Notes: a model not told the origin generated them from the sequence alone. Positions 44,946-55,366 are shown, counted from the first letter of the stretch. The stretch is 64,000 bases of DNA from Fervidicola ferrireducens (GCF_001562425.1 NZ_LOED01000008.1:1-64000); one strand, 5' to 3'. Made by a program: numbers and translations.

Positions 44946-46178
44946 ATGCAGCTTTTTGAGGCCTTGAAGATCGATGAAGCCTTAAAAGTCCTAAAAGAAA
45001 ATTTAATAAATGTTCGGGCGAGAAGCGAAGAAGTTGAGCTGTTAGATGCGCTTAACCGGGTGCTGGCGGAGGACGTCTATTCGCCCGAAGACATCCCGCC
45101 GTTTAACCGTTCTACCGTCGACGGCTATGCGGTTATAGCGAGCGATACGTTTGGCGCCAGCGAATCGCTGCCTGCCATATTGAAGGTGGCAGGGGAAATA
45201 AAAATGGGGGAAAAGCCGGCATTTTCTCTGAAAGCGGGGGAAGCCGCCAGGATTTCCACCGGAGGGATGCTGCCTGAGGGTTCCGATGCGGTCGTTATGC
45301 TTGAATATACACAACCCCTTGAGGACGGAACCCTTTTGGTGGAAAGGCCCGTCGCTCCGGGAGAAAACGTCATTCTGAAAGGAGAGGATGTGAAAAAGGG
45401 AGACCTGGTGCTCAAAAAAGGACACACCTTAAGGCCCCAGGACTTGGCGGTGCTGGCAGGCATGGGCTTTCAAAAAGTGAGGGTGGCAGTTTCACCGAAA
45501 GTTTCCGTGATTTCCACCGGCGACGAGATAAAACCCCCCGGTGTCGAAATAAGAGAGGGTGAGATTCGCGATATGAACAGTTTCTCGGTTGCGGGCCTGG
45601 TGTTGAAATGGGGGGGAATACCTGAAGTATTCGGTGTTGTGCGGGACGATTTCGACGAAATAAAAAAAGCGGTGTCGGAAGCCCTGAAAATAAGCGACCT
45701 CGTCGTGATTTCCGGCGGAAGCTCGGTCGGAACCAGGGACCTTACGGTGAAGGTTTTAGAAAGTTTGGGAAAGCCCGGCGTGATCGCCCACGGCCTTGCG
45801 GTGAAGCCAGGGAAGCCGACGATAATCGCGGTGGTGGAGGAAAAACCAGTGGTGGGACTTCCCGGACACCCGGTATCCGCCATGGTCATCTTTGAGCAGG
45901 TGGTAAGGCCCATCATTTCCTGGTTTCTGGGAAGGCCGGAAGATTACGGCGGATTAAAAGTTAAAGCGAAAATCGCCCGCAACATTTCGTCAGCGGCGGG
46001 AAGGGAGGACTTCATCCGGGTAAGACTTGAGCAAAAGGAAGGCGAACTCTGGGCTGTGCCGGTTCTGGGTAAATCCGGCCTTATTTCCACCATGGTGGAA
46101 TCCCACGGCCTTGCGAGGATTGCGCCGGAAAAACTGGGAGTAAAAGAAGGAGAGTACGTCGATGTGGAGCTTTATTGA
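44946..46178 (+). CDS. moeA: Molybdopterin molybdenumtransferase MoeA
   Basis: The 410-residue enzyme inserts molybdate into adenylated molybdopterin. It has IPPFNRSTVDGYAV, ARISTGGMLPEGSDAVVM, SVISTGDEI and VISGGSSVGTRD, which are MoeA hallmarks. ATG lies behind AAAGGAG. First gene of the molybdenum-cofactor operon; its stop is 13 bases before a second MoeA. Confidence 0.94.
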   Translation: MQLFEALKIDEALKVLKENLINVRARSEEVELLDALNRVLAEDVYSPEDIPPFNRSTVDGYAVIASDTFGASESLPAILKVAGEIKMGEKPAFSLKAGEAARISTGGMLPEGSDAVVMLEYTQPLEDGTLLVERPVAPGENVILKGEDVKKGDLVLKKGHTLRPQDLAVLAGMGFQKVRVAVSPKVSVISTGDEIKPPGVEIREGEIRDMNSFSVAGLVLKWGGIPEVFGVVRDDFDEIKKAVSEALKISDLVVISGGSSVGTRDLTVKVLESLGKPGVIAHGLAVKPGKPTIIAVVEEKPVVGLPGHPVSAMVIFEQVVRPIISWFLGRPEDYGGLKVKAKIARNISSAAGREDFIRVRLEQKEGELWAVPVLGKSGLISTMVESHGLARIAPEKLGVKEGEYVDVELY

Positions 46179-46191
46179 AGGAGGGATACGG

Positions 46192-48117
46192 TTGAAGGAA
46201 AGGGAAGTTTACCTGGACAATCCGGCTTTAGGCGAAGCTTTGGAAAAATACTTTAAGGAACTTGAAGAAGCGGGGGCCTTAAAGCCAACAGGTGCGGAGG
46301 TGGTAGATGTAAGGGAGGCTCTTGGGCGCGTCACATCCGAGCCGGTTTTCGCCCGGATTTCTTCGCCTCACTACAACGCTGCCGCCATGGACGGGATAGC
46401 GGTTAGCGCGAAGGACACCTTCGGCGCTTCCGAAAAAAATCCCGTAAGGCTGAAAGAAGGGGTGAATTTCTGGCCCGTTGATACCGGCGACCCTTTACCT
46501 TCCGGCTGCGATGCGGTAATTATGATCGAGGAAGTGCATCCTCTGGGAGGTGGAGAGGTCGAAATAGTATCGCCCTGCTCGCCCTGGGACAACGTGAGGA
46601 GCATCGGCGAAGATGTGGCAGCAACGGAGCTTATCGTGCCGGAAAACCACAGGCTCCGCCCGCAGGATTTGAGTGCAGTACTTGCCGCCGGCCATACCGC
46701 CGTAAAGGTGAGGAAAAAGCCGAAGGTCGCCATAATCCCGACCGGCAGCGAGCTTGTAGACCCCGGAACGCCCTTGAAACCCGGCGACATAATTGAGTCC
46801 AATTCCGCGATGCTCGCAGGGCTTGTGGAGGAATGGGGCGGAAAGGCAATAGTGATGGAAAAGGTAAAGGACGATTTCGAGCTTATAAGACACAGCGTCC
46901 AAAAGGCCGTGGAACTTGCCGACGTGGTGCTGATAAACGCCGGTTCTTCGGCGGGGACGGAGGACTACACTTCAAGCTGCATAAAAGCGCTGGGGAAGCT
47001 CTCCGTTCACGGTGTCGCCATCAAGCCCGGAAAGCCGGTGGTGCTGGGGCATATCGCGGGGAAACCCGTGATAGGCGTGCCCGGGTATCCGGTGTCCGCC
47101 TACATTGCCATGGAGCTTTTCGTAAAACCGGTACTTTACCGGATGCAGGGCCTCCCGGTGCCGGGCAGGGAAAAGATAAAGGCCAGGCTCTCGCGGCGGG
47201 TGGTTTCCTCGATAGGGACTTTGGAGTTTTTGAGGGTGAAGGTGGGCAGGATGGGCGGCGAATACATAGCGTCGCCGCTTTCAAGAGGTGCCGGAGTGAT
47301 AATGTCGGTTGTCAGGGCTGACGGGATGGTAAGAATACCCGAGGCTAAAGAAGGCATAGAGGCCGGAGAATATGTGGAGGTGGAGCTTTTAAAAAGCCAA
47401 GAAGAAATAGAAAACTCGGTTCTGATGATAGGTAGCCACGACGTTACCATCGATATCCTCGCTAGCGAAGTAAAGCGGCTTTATCCGGAAATCACCCTTT
47501 CTTCAGCGCACGTGGGAAGCATGGGAGGCATAATGGCCCTGATGAGGGGCGAGGCCCACATGGCCGGAATTCACCTTTTGGACCCCGAGACCGGTGAGTA
47601 CAACGTCCCCTATATAAAAAAATACCTCCCCAATCGCAGGGTTTTTCTGGTCAATCTGGCCTACCGCCAGCAGGGACTGATGGTGAAAAAGGGAAATCCC
47701 AAAGGCATAAAGGGCATCGAAGACCTGATGCGCGAAGATATTACCTTCGTAAACCGCCAGAAAGGAGCGGGAACGAGAATTCTCCTCGACTTAAAGCTAA
47801 AGGAGCTCGGCATCGACCCGGGGCGCATCAAAGGTTACGGCAAGGAGGAGTATACGCACCTTGCTGTGGCAGCTGCGGTAGCCGGAGGCGGGGCCGATGC
47901 GGGCCTCGGGATAATGGCGGCTGCCAGGGCTTTTGACCTGGATTTCATACCGGTGGCCCTTGAGAGGTACGACATAGCGATTCCCGAAGAATTTTATCGT
48001 ACGGATTTAATGCAGAAGATATTGAAAATCATAAGGTCCGATGAATTTAAGAAAAAAATAGAATCCCTGGGAGGGTACGACACGTCCATGACCGGGGAAT
48101 TGATTGGGGGCGATTAA
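46192..48117 (+). CDS. moeA: MoeA fused to a periplasmic-binding-protein-like domain
   Basis: Residues 1 to about 405 form a second MoeA (SSPHYNAAAMDGIAV, DTGDPLPSGCDAVIM, INAGSSAGTEDY). Residues 420-641 form a substrate-binding-like domain (MIGSHDVTIDILASEV, AHVGSMGGIMALMRGEAHMA, NRQKGAGTRILLD) of the PF12727 type. The fusion is known in Clostridia and archaea and is thought to sense or deliver a ligand such as molybdate or tungstate. The two MoeA copies in one operon could serve different metals. TTG 46192 follows GAAGGAGGG at 6 bases. Confidence 0.9.
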   Translation: MKEREVYLDNPALGEALEKYFKELEEAGALKPTGAEVVDVREALGRVTSEPVFARISSPHYNAAAMDGIAVSAKDTFGASEKNPVRLKEGVNFWPVDTGDPLPSGCDAVIMIEEVHPLGGGEVEIVSPCSPWDNVRSIGEDVAATELIVPENHRLRPQDLSAVLAAGHTAVKVRKKPKVAIIPTGSELVDPGTPLKPGDIIESNSAMLAGLVEEWGGKAIVMEKVKDDFELIRHSVQKAVELADVVLINAGSSAGTEDYTSSCIKALGKLSVHGVAIKPGKPVVLGHIAGKPVIGVPGYPVSAYIAMELFVKPVLYRMQGLPVPGREKIKARLSRRVVSSIGTLEFLRVKVGRMGGEYIASPLSRGAGVIMSVVRADGMVRIPEAKEGIEAGEYVEVELLKSQEEIENSVLMIGSHDVTIDILASEVKRLYPEITLSSAHVGSMGGIMALMRGEAHMAGIHLLDPETGEYNVPYIKKYLPNRRVFLVNLAYRQQGLMVKKGNPKGIKGIEDLMREDITFVNRQKGAGTRILLDLKLKELGIDPGRIKGYGKEEYTHLAVAAAVAGGGADAGLGIMAAARAFDLDFIPVALERYDIAIPEEFYRTDLMQKILKIIRSDEFKKKIESLGGYDTSMTGELIGGD

Positions 48118-49092
48118 GTGAAGGACCGTTTCGGAAGAGGGATTAACTATATAAGGGTTTCGGTCACCGATCGGTGCAATTTCAGGTGCATCTACTGCAT
48201 GCCCGAAGAGGGCGTTTTGCCGAAAAGGTGCGGTGACATCCTGCGCTTTGAGGAAATCGCGCGCTTTTTGAAAGTGATAGCGCCCCTCGGAGTTTCGGCG
48301 GTGAGGATAACCGGCGGCGAGCCGCTGGTGCGAAAGGGTATTGTGGACTTTATAAAGATGTTGCGGGAGATTCCGGAAATAAGGGATATTTCCATGACCA
48401 CCAACGGTTCGCTGCTTTCGGGAATTGCAGCGGAATTGAAAAAAGCCGGCCTTGACAGAGTTAATATAAGCCTCGACAGTTTAAATCCCGAAAAGTTTCG
48501 GCGGATGACCCGGGGCGGGAATTTAAAGGACGTGCTCGATGGAATAAAAGCGGCTCTGGAAAACGACCTTTCCCCCGTTAAAATAAACTGCGTGGTGGTG
48601 AAGGGGTTTAACGACGACGAAGTAGCAGATTTTGCAAGGCTCACCATCGACAATCCCCTGACCGTCCGGTTTATAGAGCTCATGCCGGTAGGCGAGGCGG
48701 CAAAAGAGAAAATGGAAATGGTTTCCCAGGACCGCATAACACGCCTTCTAGGGATGAAGCTCGAGTCGGTGAAATATGAAGAAAAAGGTGAAGGACCCGC
48801 CGCGTATTTCAAAATACCCGGTGCAAAGGGATATGTGGGCTTCATTTCGTCCATCAGCCATCACTTTTGCGCCCGGTGCAACCGGCTGAGGCTTACCGCC
48901 GACGGAAAGCTGAAGCCCTGCCTCGATTCGGAAGACGAGATAGACGTAAAGACGCTATTGCGGAGGAGGGCTGCCGATGAAGAACTGAGGCGGATTTTCA
49001 TCGAAGCCCTCGCCAAAAAACCGGCGGGGCACAAAATGAACGTGGTGCCTTTCGAAAGAACAAAGAGGAATATGTGTCAGATAGGGGGATGA
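48118..49092 (+). CDS. moaA: GTP 3',8-cyclase MoaA
   Basis: This radical SAM enzyme (324 residues) starts molybdopterin synthesis from GTP. The SAM cluster motif is CNFRCIYC; the second [4Fe-4S] motif is CARCNRLRLTADGKLKPC; the tail ends in the catalytic Gly-Gly (QIGG). Its GTG begins one base after the MoeA fusion's stop, and its end overlaps the moaC region. Confidence 0.95.
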   Translation: MKDRFGRGINYIRVSVTDRCNFRCIYCMPEEGVLPKRCGDILRFEEIARFLKVIAPLGVSAVRITGGEPLVRKGIVDFIKMLREIPEIRDISMTTNGSLLSGIAAELKKAGLDRVNISLDSLNPEKFRRMTRGGNLKDVLDGIKAALENDLSPVKINCVVVKGFNDDEVADFARLTIDNPLTVRFIELMPVGEAAKEKMEMVSQDRITRLLGMKLESVKYEEKGEGPAAYFKIPGAKGYVGFISSISHHFCARCNRLRLTADGKLKPCLDSEDEIDVKTLLRRRAADEELRRIFIEALAKKPAGHKMNVVPFERTKRNMCQIGG

Positions 49093-49094
49093 AG

Positions 49095-49589
49095 ATGGAG
49101 CTTACCCACATTGACAAAAGCGGAAGGCCGAAAATGGTGGATGTAAGCGGAAAGCCTGACACGGTGCGAAGTGCCGTGGCAAAAGGATACGTGGTGATGA
49201 AGCCGGAAACCCTGCAAATGATAAAAGAGGGCCGGATGAAGAAGGGCGACGTGCTTTCGGTGGCGCAGGTAGCGGGCATAATGGCGGCCAAGAGAACGCC
49301 GGAAATAGTCCCCATGTGCCACAATATAAATCTTACCGGGGTGGAGATGGACTTTCGGGTTTTAGAGGACAAAAATGCGGTGGCCGTTCAGGCCGTCGTG
49401 CGCTCCGTAGGAAAAACGGGCGTTGAAATGGAGGCCCTTACGGCGGTATCGGCTGCGTGCCTTGCCATTTACGATATGTGCAAGGCGGTGGATAAAAGCA
49501 TGGTGATAAAAAATATCCAGCTTGTTGAAAAAACCGGGGGCAAAAGCGGAGATTTTAAGAGGGAGGAGGAAGTGCCGTGGGAAGGGTAG
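49095..49589 (+). CDS. moaC: Cyclic pyranopterin monophosphate synthase MoaC
   Basis: The 164-residue enzyme turns the MoaA product into cyclic pyranopterin. It has GIMAAKRTPEIVPMCHNINL and TGVEMEALTAVSAACLAIYD, including the conserved Lys and Asp near the active site. ATG 49095 lies six bases after AGGGGG; the ATG at 49089 is too close. It overlaps the next gene by 13 bases. Confidence 0.94.
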   Translation: MELTHIDKSGRPKMVDVSGKPDTVRSAVAKGYVVMKPETLQMIKEGRMKKGDVLSVAQVAGIMAAKRTPEIVPMCHNINLTGVEMDFRVLEDKNAVAVQAVVRSVGKTGVEMEALTAVSAACLAIYDMCKAVDKSMVIKNIQLVEKTGGKSGDFKREEEVPWEG

Positions 49590-50500
49590 TGGCGGTTTCG
49601 ATAAGCGAGAAAAAGGGAGAAAAAAAGCAAAACGTGGGTAAAGCCCGCCTTATAGAGAATTTCGGCCTTGAAGGCGACGCCCACGCGGGCTCATGGCACA
49701 GGCAGGTGAGCCTCCTCGCAAAAGAGAGCATAGAGAAGATGAAGAAAATGGGCCTTGCGGTGGGACCGGGGGATTTTGCGGAAAACATAACCACCGAGGG
49801 AATCGACCTTGCCCGCTTGCCTGTAGGAACTAGACTCGAGATAGGTGATGCCCTGCTTGAAGTAACCCAGATAGGAAAGGAGTGCCACAGCGGATGTGCC
49901 ATCTTTAAACAGGTCGGACAGTGCATCATGCCAAGGGAAGGCATTTTCGCCAGGGTTCTACGGGGAGGCGTTGTTTCGGAAGGCGACGAGATTAAGGTGA
50001 TTCCTTTAATCAGGGTGGGGATACTGACTGCCAGCGACCGGGGGGCTAGGGGGGAGAGGGAAGATAAAAGCGCCAAGGTTATAGAGGAGTTGATTACGAC
50101 TGTAAACGGAAGGGTAGAGGAGTACGTCCTGGTCCCCGATGACTTGGATGCGATAAAGGAATCCCTGATGGCCATGTGCGAAAAGGGATTGGACCTGATT
50201 TTGACTACGGGGGGGACCGGATTTTCTCCCCGGGACAATACGCCGGAGGCTACCCTTGCTGTGATAGAAAAGGAAGTGCCCGGGATTCCGGAAGCCATGA
50301 GGCAAAAGAGCCTAGAAAAGACCCCCCACGCCATGCTCTCCCGCGCCGTAGCCGGCATCCGGGGCAGAACTCTTATCATCAACCTGCCGGGAAGCCCAAG
50401 AGCCGTTCGGCAAAATCTGGAAGTGGTGCTGCCCGCCCTGCCTCACGCTGTGGAACTTTTAAAGGGCGGGGTGAGGGATTGCGGGAGGATGGAAGGTTAA
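49577..50500 (+). CDS. MOSC domain fused to MogA/MoaB molybdopterin adenylyltransferase
   Basis: Residues 1 to about 145 are a MOSC domain (LEGDAHAGSWHRQVSLLA, with the conserved CHSGC), the type used for sulfur or cofactor delivery. Residues 147-307 form MogA (IRVGILTASDRGARGERED, LTTGGTGFSPRDNTPEAT, RTLIINLPGSPRAVRQNL), which adenylates molybdopterin before MoeA acts. The join is at a short VIP-LI linker. The fusion couples two late steps. GTG start; last gene of the operon. Confidence 0.92.
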   Translation: MGRVVAVSISEKKGEKKQNVGKARLIENFGLEGDAHAGSWHRQVSLLAKESIEKMKKMGLAVGPGDFAENITTEGIDLARLPVGTRLEIGDALLEVTQIGKECHSGCAIFKQVGQCIMPREGIFARVLRGGVVSEGDEIKVIPLIRVGILTASDRGARGEREDKSAKVIEELITTVNGRVEEYVLVPDDLDAIKESLMAMCEKGLDLILTTGGTGFSPRDNTPEATLAVIEKEVPGIPEAMRQKSLEKTPHAMLSRAVAGIRGRTLIINLPGSPRAVRQNLEVVLPALPHAVELLKGGVRDCGRMEG

Positions 50501-50649
50501 CGTATATTTTACAGTACATGGAGCAAAATATAATTAGCAAATACACAAAAAAGATTGACCTTGAATTAGAGAGAATTAAGGAAAAATAGCCTAAAAACGC
50601 GGTGTTAAAAGATTTTTTTAGTTGTTTTGAGCCGTGATTTAAAATTGAT

Positions 50650-50678
50650 TTTACAATTTTGATAAGATATGATATAAA
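50650..50678 (+). promoter_or_regulatory. Promoter of groESL
   Basis: TTTACA (50650-50655), 17 bases, TATAAA (50673-50678), just ahead of the CIRCE element. Confidence 0.6.
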
Positions 50679-50684
50679 TTGCTA

Positions 50685-50711
50685 TTAGCACTCACCAATT
50701 GAGAGTGCTAA
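50685..50711. promoter_or_regulatory. CIRCE operator (HrcA binding site)
   Basis: TTAGCACTC, 9 bases, GAGTGCTAA: an exact match to CIRCE, the HrcA repressor site of Firmicute heat-shock operons. It sits directly after the -10 of the groESL promoter. Confidence 0.97.
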
Positions 50712-50751
50712 TAATAAATGCGATTAAGAATATAAAAAAGGGAGGGTTAAC

Positions 50752-51036
50752 ATGAACATAAAGCCATTAGGTGATCGCGTGGTTATCAAAGTTTTGGACA
50801 AAGAAGAAAAGACCAAAGGCGGTATAGTGTTGCCTGACACCGCAAAGGAAAAACCTCAGAAAGGTGAAGTAATCGCCGTAGGAACTGGCGAAATCATCGA
50901 TGGCAAGAAAGTGCCGCTTGAGGTAAAGGTGGGCGACAAGGTTATTTTCTCGAAATATGCGGGAACCGAAGTAAAGCTCGACGACGAGGAATACCTCATC
51001 CTCAGGCAAAGCGACATCCTTGCCATCTTGGAATAA
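50752..51036 (+). CDS. groES: Co-chaperonin GroES
   Basis: The 94-residue 10-kDa chaperonin has [20 protein letters not shown], the mobile-loop [13 protein letters not shown], and [18 protein letters not shown]. It caps the GroEL cavity. ATG follows GGGAGG. Controlled by HrcA through CIRCE. Confidence 0.98.
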   Translation: MNIKPLGDRVVIKVLDKEEKTKGGIVLPDTAKEKPQKGEVIAVGTGEIIDGKKVPLEVKVGDKVIFSKYAGTEVKLDDEEYLILRQSDILAILE

Positions 51037-51041
51037 ATTAA

Positions 51042-52670
<1,629 letters not shown>

Positions 52671-52674
52671 TCGA

Positions 52675-52710
52675 AAAAATCCCGCCGAAATTTTCGGCGG
52701 GATTTTTTTT
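52675..52710 (+). terminator. Intrinsic terminator of groESL
   Basis: CCCGCCGAAA and TTTCGGCGGG form a long GC-rich stem, then T8. Confidence 0.95.
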
Positions 52711-52817
52711 GCCTGTTGAAAGTTTTGAGATAGTGCTATATACTTAGATATGAAAACATTTGTTCGATTTAAATTTTTGGGTCATAGATGACAAGTGATA
52801 TGCATAAAAGTTTTATA

Positions 52818-52834
52818 TGGACAGATTTTGTCCA
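52818..52834. promoter_or_regulatory. Inverted repeat upstream of the unknown 106-residue protein
   Basis: TGGACA and TGTCCA, 5-base spacer, 36 bases before the start codon. A possible operator; no regulator is known. Confidence 0.35.
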
Positions 52835-52869
52835 ATTATCAGCTTCGAAAGGTGAGGAGGGGAAAAATA

Positions 52870-53190
52870 ATGAATTCGGTGGTGTTCGAAATAAAGCGAA
52901 GGCTTGCCAAGGCCCCCAGGCCTGCGTTCGTAGCGGCCTTGTTAAGGGATGACGGCACGGTTATCGACATTATACCGGCAATAGACAACAGGTCCATAGA
53001 AGCGACAGCGAGAAGGCGAAGGGCCAGGAAAGCGGTTATAGTTGCGTTTCTTGAAAGCATATCGCAGGAAAAATTGAAGGAAATAGTTATGAGGTATAAC
53101 GGCCTGATGCTGGAAACAGAATTCTATGCGATTGTACAGGATAGGCCGACATATTACACCGTGGCCTGGCTTAAAAAGAAAGCGGTGTGA
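52870..53190 (+). CDS. Unknown small protein
   Basis: The 106-residue, basic protein starts at ATG 52870 after GGTGAGGAGGGG. It has a beta-rich first part (NSVVFEIKRRLAKAPRPAFV, DGTVIDIIPAI), a highly charged helix with five arginines in TARRRRARKAV, and a C-terminal EFYAIVQDRPTYYTVAWL. No family is recognised. It follows groESL but is separated by its terminator and has its own inverted repeat upstream. RNA or DNA binding is possible from the basic helix; this is guesswork. Confidence 0.6.
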   Translation: MNSVVFEIKRRLAKAPRPAFVAALLRDDGTVIDIIPAIDNRSIEATARRRRARKAVIVAFLESISQEKLKEIVMRYNGLMLETEFYAIVQDRPTYYTVAWLKKKAV

Positions 53191-53273
53191 AATGCCTTTA
53201 TTTCCCGAGTCAGCCATGGCAATATGCAGTGGCTTATATCGGCTATGGCACCGTCACAAGACGATCTTCACTT

Positions 53274-53999
53274 CTAAAGTTTTTTATCATACACCGGCAC
53301 GCAGTCAATCACGTCCTGCTGCAGGCAGTAATCAATATCCCTCTCAAAGCCAAGGTTGAGAAGCTTTTTGTAGTGGGCGGCATGGGATATGAGTGCTTTC
53401 AGGTCGTCTTGGTGTTTTAGGTAAAGTTCCCTGCAGGCGAAGGCCAGGTCTGAAAGCTCCGGTGGTTCTTTTTTCCTTTCTATGTTCCTAACCAGGCTAT
53501 CTACGATAAGGCCGGCACAGGCGGCATCGTCAAGCGAGAATTCCCCCAGCGTTCCGGCGCACACCAAGGCCACACAGGAGGTTTCAGAGGACAAAGCAAA
53601 CCGGAGGGCTTTTTCGGCCACCGCCGATGCGTTCAGAAAACACCCTATAAGTATGTGTTCGGCGCTTTCCGAGGCCTTTATGGCCCTCGTGCCATTGCTG
53701 GTGGTGAGGATGACCGCTTTCCCCGCCATCAGCTCTTTTTTGTATTCTAGGGGTGAATTTCCCAGGTCAAAGCCGGGAATTTTTACCGCACCCCGCTCGC
53801 CGCCGAGAAGGGCATTACCTTTAAATTCCCTTGCAAGATTCAACGCCTCATCCACTGAAGGCACGGGGATGACCCTTTCCGCGCCGTTAAAAAGAGCCGT
53901 GGTTATGACGCTGGTAGCCCTGAGCACGTCTATTACTATTGCGGTTTTCCCGCTCAGGTCTTTTACGCTGTCGCAAGTGGGATACACTTCAATTTGCAT
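53274..53999 (-). CDS. comB: 2-phosphosulfolactate phosphatase ComB-like
   Basis: The 241-residue protein has AIVIDVLRATSVITTALFNG, LLGGERGAVKIPGFDLGNSP, VILTTSNGTRAI and LVCAGTLGEFSLDDAACAGL, which define ComB. In methanogens ComB acts in coenzyme M synthesis; in Clostridia the family is common without ComA/C/DE nearby, so the substrate in this organism is uncertain. ATG follows GGGGAGAG. Confidence 0.9.
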   Translation of the reverse strand: MQIEVYPTCDSVKDLSGKTAIVIDVLRATSVITTALFNGAERVIPVPSVDEALNLAREFKGNALLGGERGAVKIPGFDLGNSPLEYKKELMAGKAVILTTSNGTRAIKASESAEHILIGCFLNASAVAEKALRFALSSETSCVALVCAGTLGEFSLDDAACAGLIVDSLVRNIERKKEPPELSDLAFACRELYLKHQDDLKALISHAAHYKKLLNLGFERDIDYCLQQDVIDCVPVYDKKL

Positions 54000-54036
54000 T
54001 TTTCTCTCCCCATTCTGTAAAGTTAATTAAGCCCTT

Positions 54037-54450
54037 TTATGTTTTTTTAAATGCTTCCTCAACGGTTTTAAGAACAAACTCCGCATCTTTAATGGCCATT
54101 TCGGCATCTTCAGGCCCGTACTCTTCGGTGGGAATGAAATCCTCGGCGCCGTAGAAGCTAAGTTCCCTTTCCTTTCGCAGGCGTTTCGAAATGCTTTTTA
54201 TTTTGTCGAGGTGTTCCTGCAGGATTTGAGGAAGCGATTCCTTATGTTTTTCGAGTACACGCCCTACATCGTGTATTTTAGGCACTTCAACGCCAATTGC
54301 TCTCAAAACAGCTTTCAATAACAGTTCTACCATTTCTTGGGCTTCCCGGACCACATCTGAGTAAGCTCCATTTTCGTAAAAAAAACCCAGGGCTTTGAAT
54401 CGAACTTTTGCTTTTTCAAGATAGGCTGAAGTTAACGCGTCTATTTTCAT
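54037..54450 (-). CDS. HEPN-domain protein of an MNT/HEPN pair
   Basis: The 137-residue, all-helical protein has the HEPN pattern YLEKAKVRFKALGFFYENGA, YSDVVREAQEMVELLLKA and PKIHDVGRVL. The RxxxxH ribonuclease motif of HEPN toxins is not visible, so it may be a non-toxic accessory to the nucleotidyltransferase. Its ATG overlaps the nucleotidyltransferase stop by four bases (ATGA). Confidence 0.85.
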   Translation of the reverse strand: MKIDALTSAYLEKAKVRFKALGFFYENGAYSDVVREAQEMVELLLKAVLRAIGVEVPKIHDVGRVLEKHKESLPQILQEHLDKIKSISKRLRKERELSFYGAEDFIPTEEYGPEDAEMAIKDAEFVLKTVEEAFKKT

Positions 54451-54968
54451 AGTTCGGTACCTCCTAAAAATTTTCCGCTTTCAATTTTCCACTCCCAAAA
54501 GTTGCCTAACTCTGACTTCTTTGCACCGTACTCTTTCATTAAACTTTTTGTGGACTTTATTATGCGGGATATAATGCCTTCGGGGTCGAACAAGATTTTA
54601 TTGTGTTCGGTAAGGTCAAAATAAATGGGGTGGAACTTCAGGGCTTCTTCTTTTTCGAGAATATACGGGGAAAGTTCGCACAGGATATCCTCGTTTTCAT
54701 ATAGCTGCTGGCCCAAGGGTTCGAGCGCAAGTTCCACGTTTTCGACAAACTCTCTTATTCTCCCGCTCAAGCTTTGAGCTTCTTTTAAAATGATCAAAAG
54801 GTCTAGGTCTGAATTTTTCCGGTTTTCCCCCCTAGCGTAGGAACCGAAAATTGCAAGGCCTAAGAGAGAATTTGCGTAGTATTCGATTATGCGCTCGAGC
54901 GCGCAAAGGATGTATTTCCTGTGAAGGGGGGAAAAAGTCTTCAGCTCCGATACACATTTTTCTATCAC
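54447..54968 (-). CDS. Minimal nucleotidyltransferase (MNT-type) paired with HEPN
   Basis: The 173-residue product has the polymerase-beta fold signature IFGSYARGENRKNSDLDLLI (GS...DxD) that transfers a nucleotide. The C-terminus is longer than in the minimal antitoxins, with helices of unknown role. GTG 54968 follows AAGGGTGAT; ATG 54989 is the alternative. With the downstream HEPN gene it forms the common MNT/HEPN two-gene module, some of which are toxin-antitoxin pairs in which the HEPN protein is AMPylated. Confidence 0.85.
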   Translation of the reverse strand: MIEKCVSELKTFSPLHRKYILCALERIIEYYANSLLGLAIFGSYARGENRKNSDLDLLIILKEAQSLSGRIREFVENVELALEPLGQQLYENEDILCELSPYILEKEEALKFHPIYFDLTEHNKILFDPEGIISRIIKSTKSLMKEYGAKKSELGNFWEWKIESGKFLGGTEL

Positions 54969-55057
54969 GAAAATCACCCTTCGGTTCATCAATTCTCAAA
55001 CAAATTATATCAATCAGAAAAAACATCATCAACCTTTTCGGGTGCGTTATAAAAAAA

Positions 55058-55086
55058 TTGACAAACCTTTCGAAAAATGTTATATC
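55058..55086 (+). promoter_or_regulatory. Promoter of the cobalt/cobalamin operon
   Basis: A perfect TTGACA (55058-55063), 17 bases, TATATC (55081-55086), 30 bases before the riboswitch aptamer. Confidence 0.65.
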
Positions 55087-55115
55087 TTTATTTAAAGGAA
55101 AAATTGAATAGACGG

Positions 55116-55272
55116 GATACAGGTTCCGGCAAAATGCCGGCTAAGAGGGAAGTCCGGTGAAAATCCGGCGCGGTCCCGCCACTGTGATGGGGAGCCGCCT
55201 TATAAAATGCCACTGGGAAACCGGGAAGGCATAAGGCGGCGGTGAACCAGAGCCAGGAGACCTGCCTGTATC
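55116..55272 (+). promoter_or_regulatory. Cobalamin (B12) riboswitch aptamer
   Basis: The closing stem GATACAGG/CCTGTATC encloses the B12-box AGCCAGGAGACCTGCC. Further cores are CCGGTGAAAATCCGGC, GCGGTCCCGCCACTGTGA and GGAAGGCATAAGGCGG. All are characteristic of the cobalamin family. High adenosylcobalamin or a related form should favour the terminator at 55323. Confidence 0.96.
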
Positions 55273-55322
55273 TTTTATACACTTACCTACGGGTGATAGG
55301 GGGTGTATAGAGGATGGACTTT

Positions 55323-55366
55323 AAAAAAACCTCTTAACACTTCGTAGTTAAGAGGTTTTTTATTTT
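55323..55366 (+). terminator. Terminator of the cobalamin riboswitch expression platform
   Basis: CCTCTTAAC, 8-base loop, GTTAAGAGG, with flanking A7 and T6. A second hairpin between aptamer and terminator (TATACAC with GTGTATA, about 55276-55310) may be part of the switch. Confidence 0.85.

Noticed and set aside
50518-50589. Tiny open frame MEQNIISKYTKKIDLELER... (23 codons) after the molybdenum operon
   Set aside because: It has no Shine-Dalgarno sequence, no recognisable homologue and lies in an AT-rich gap; chance is the better explanation.
55088-55282. Minus-strand open frame across the cobalamin riboswitch
   Set aside because: It covers the conserved aptamer and has no protein-like composition.
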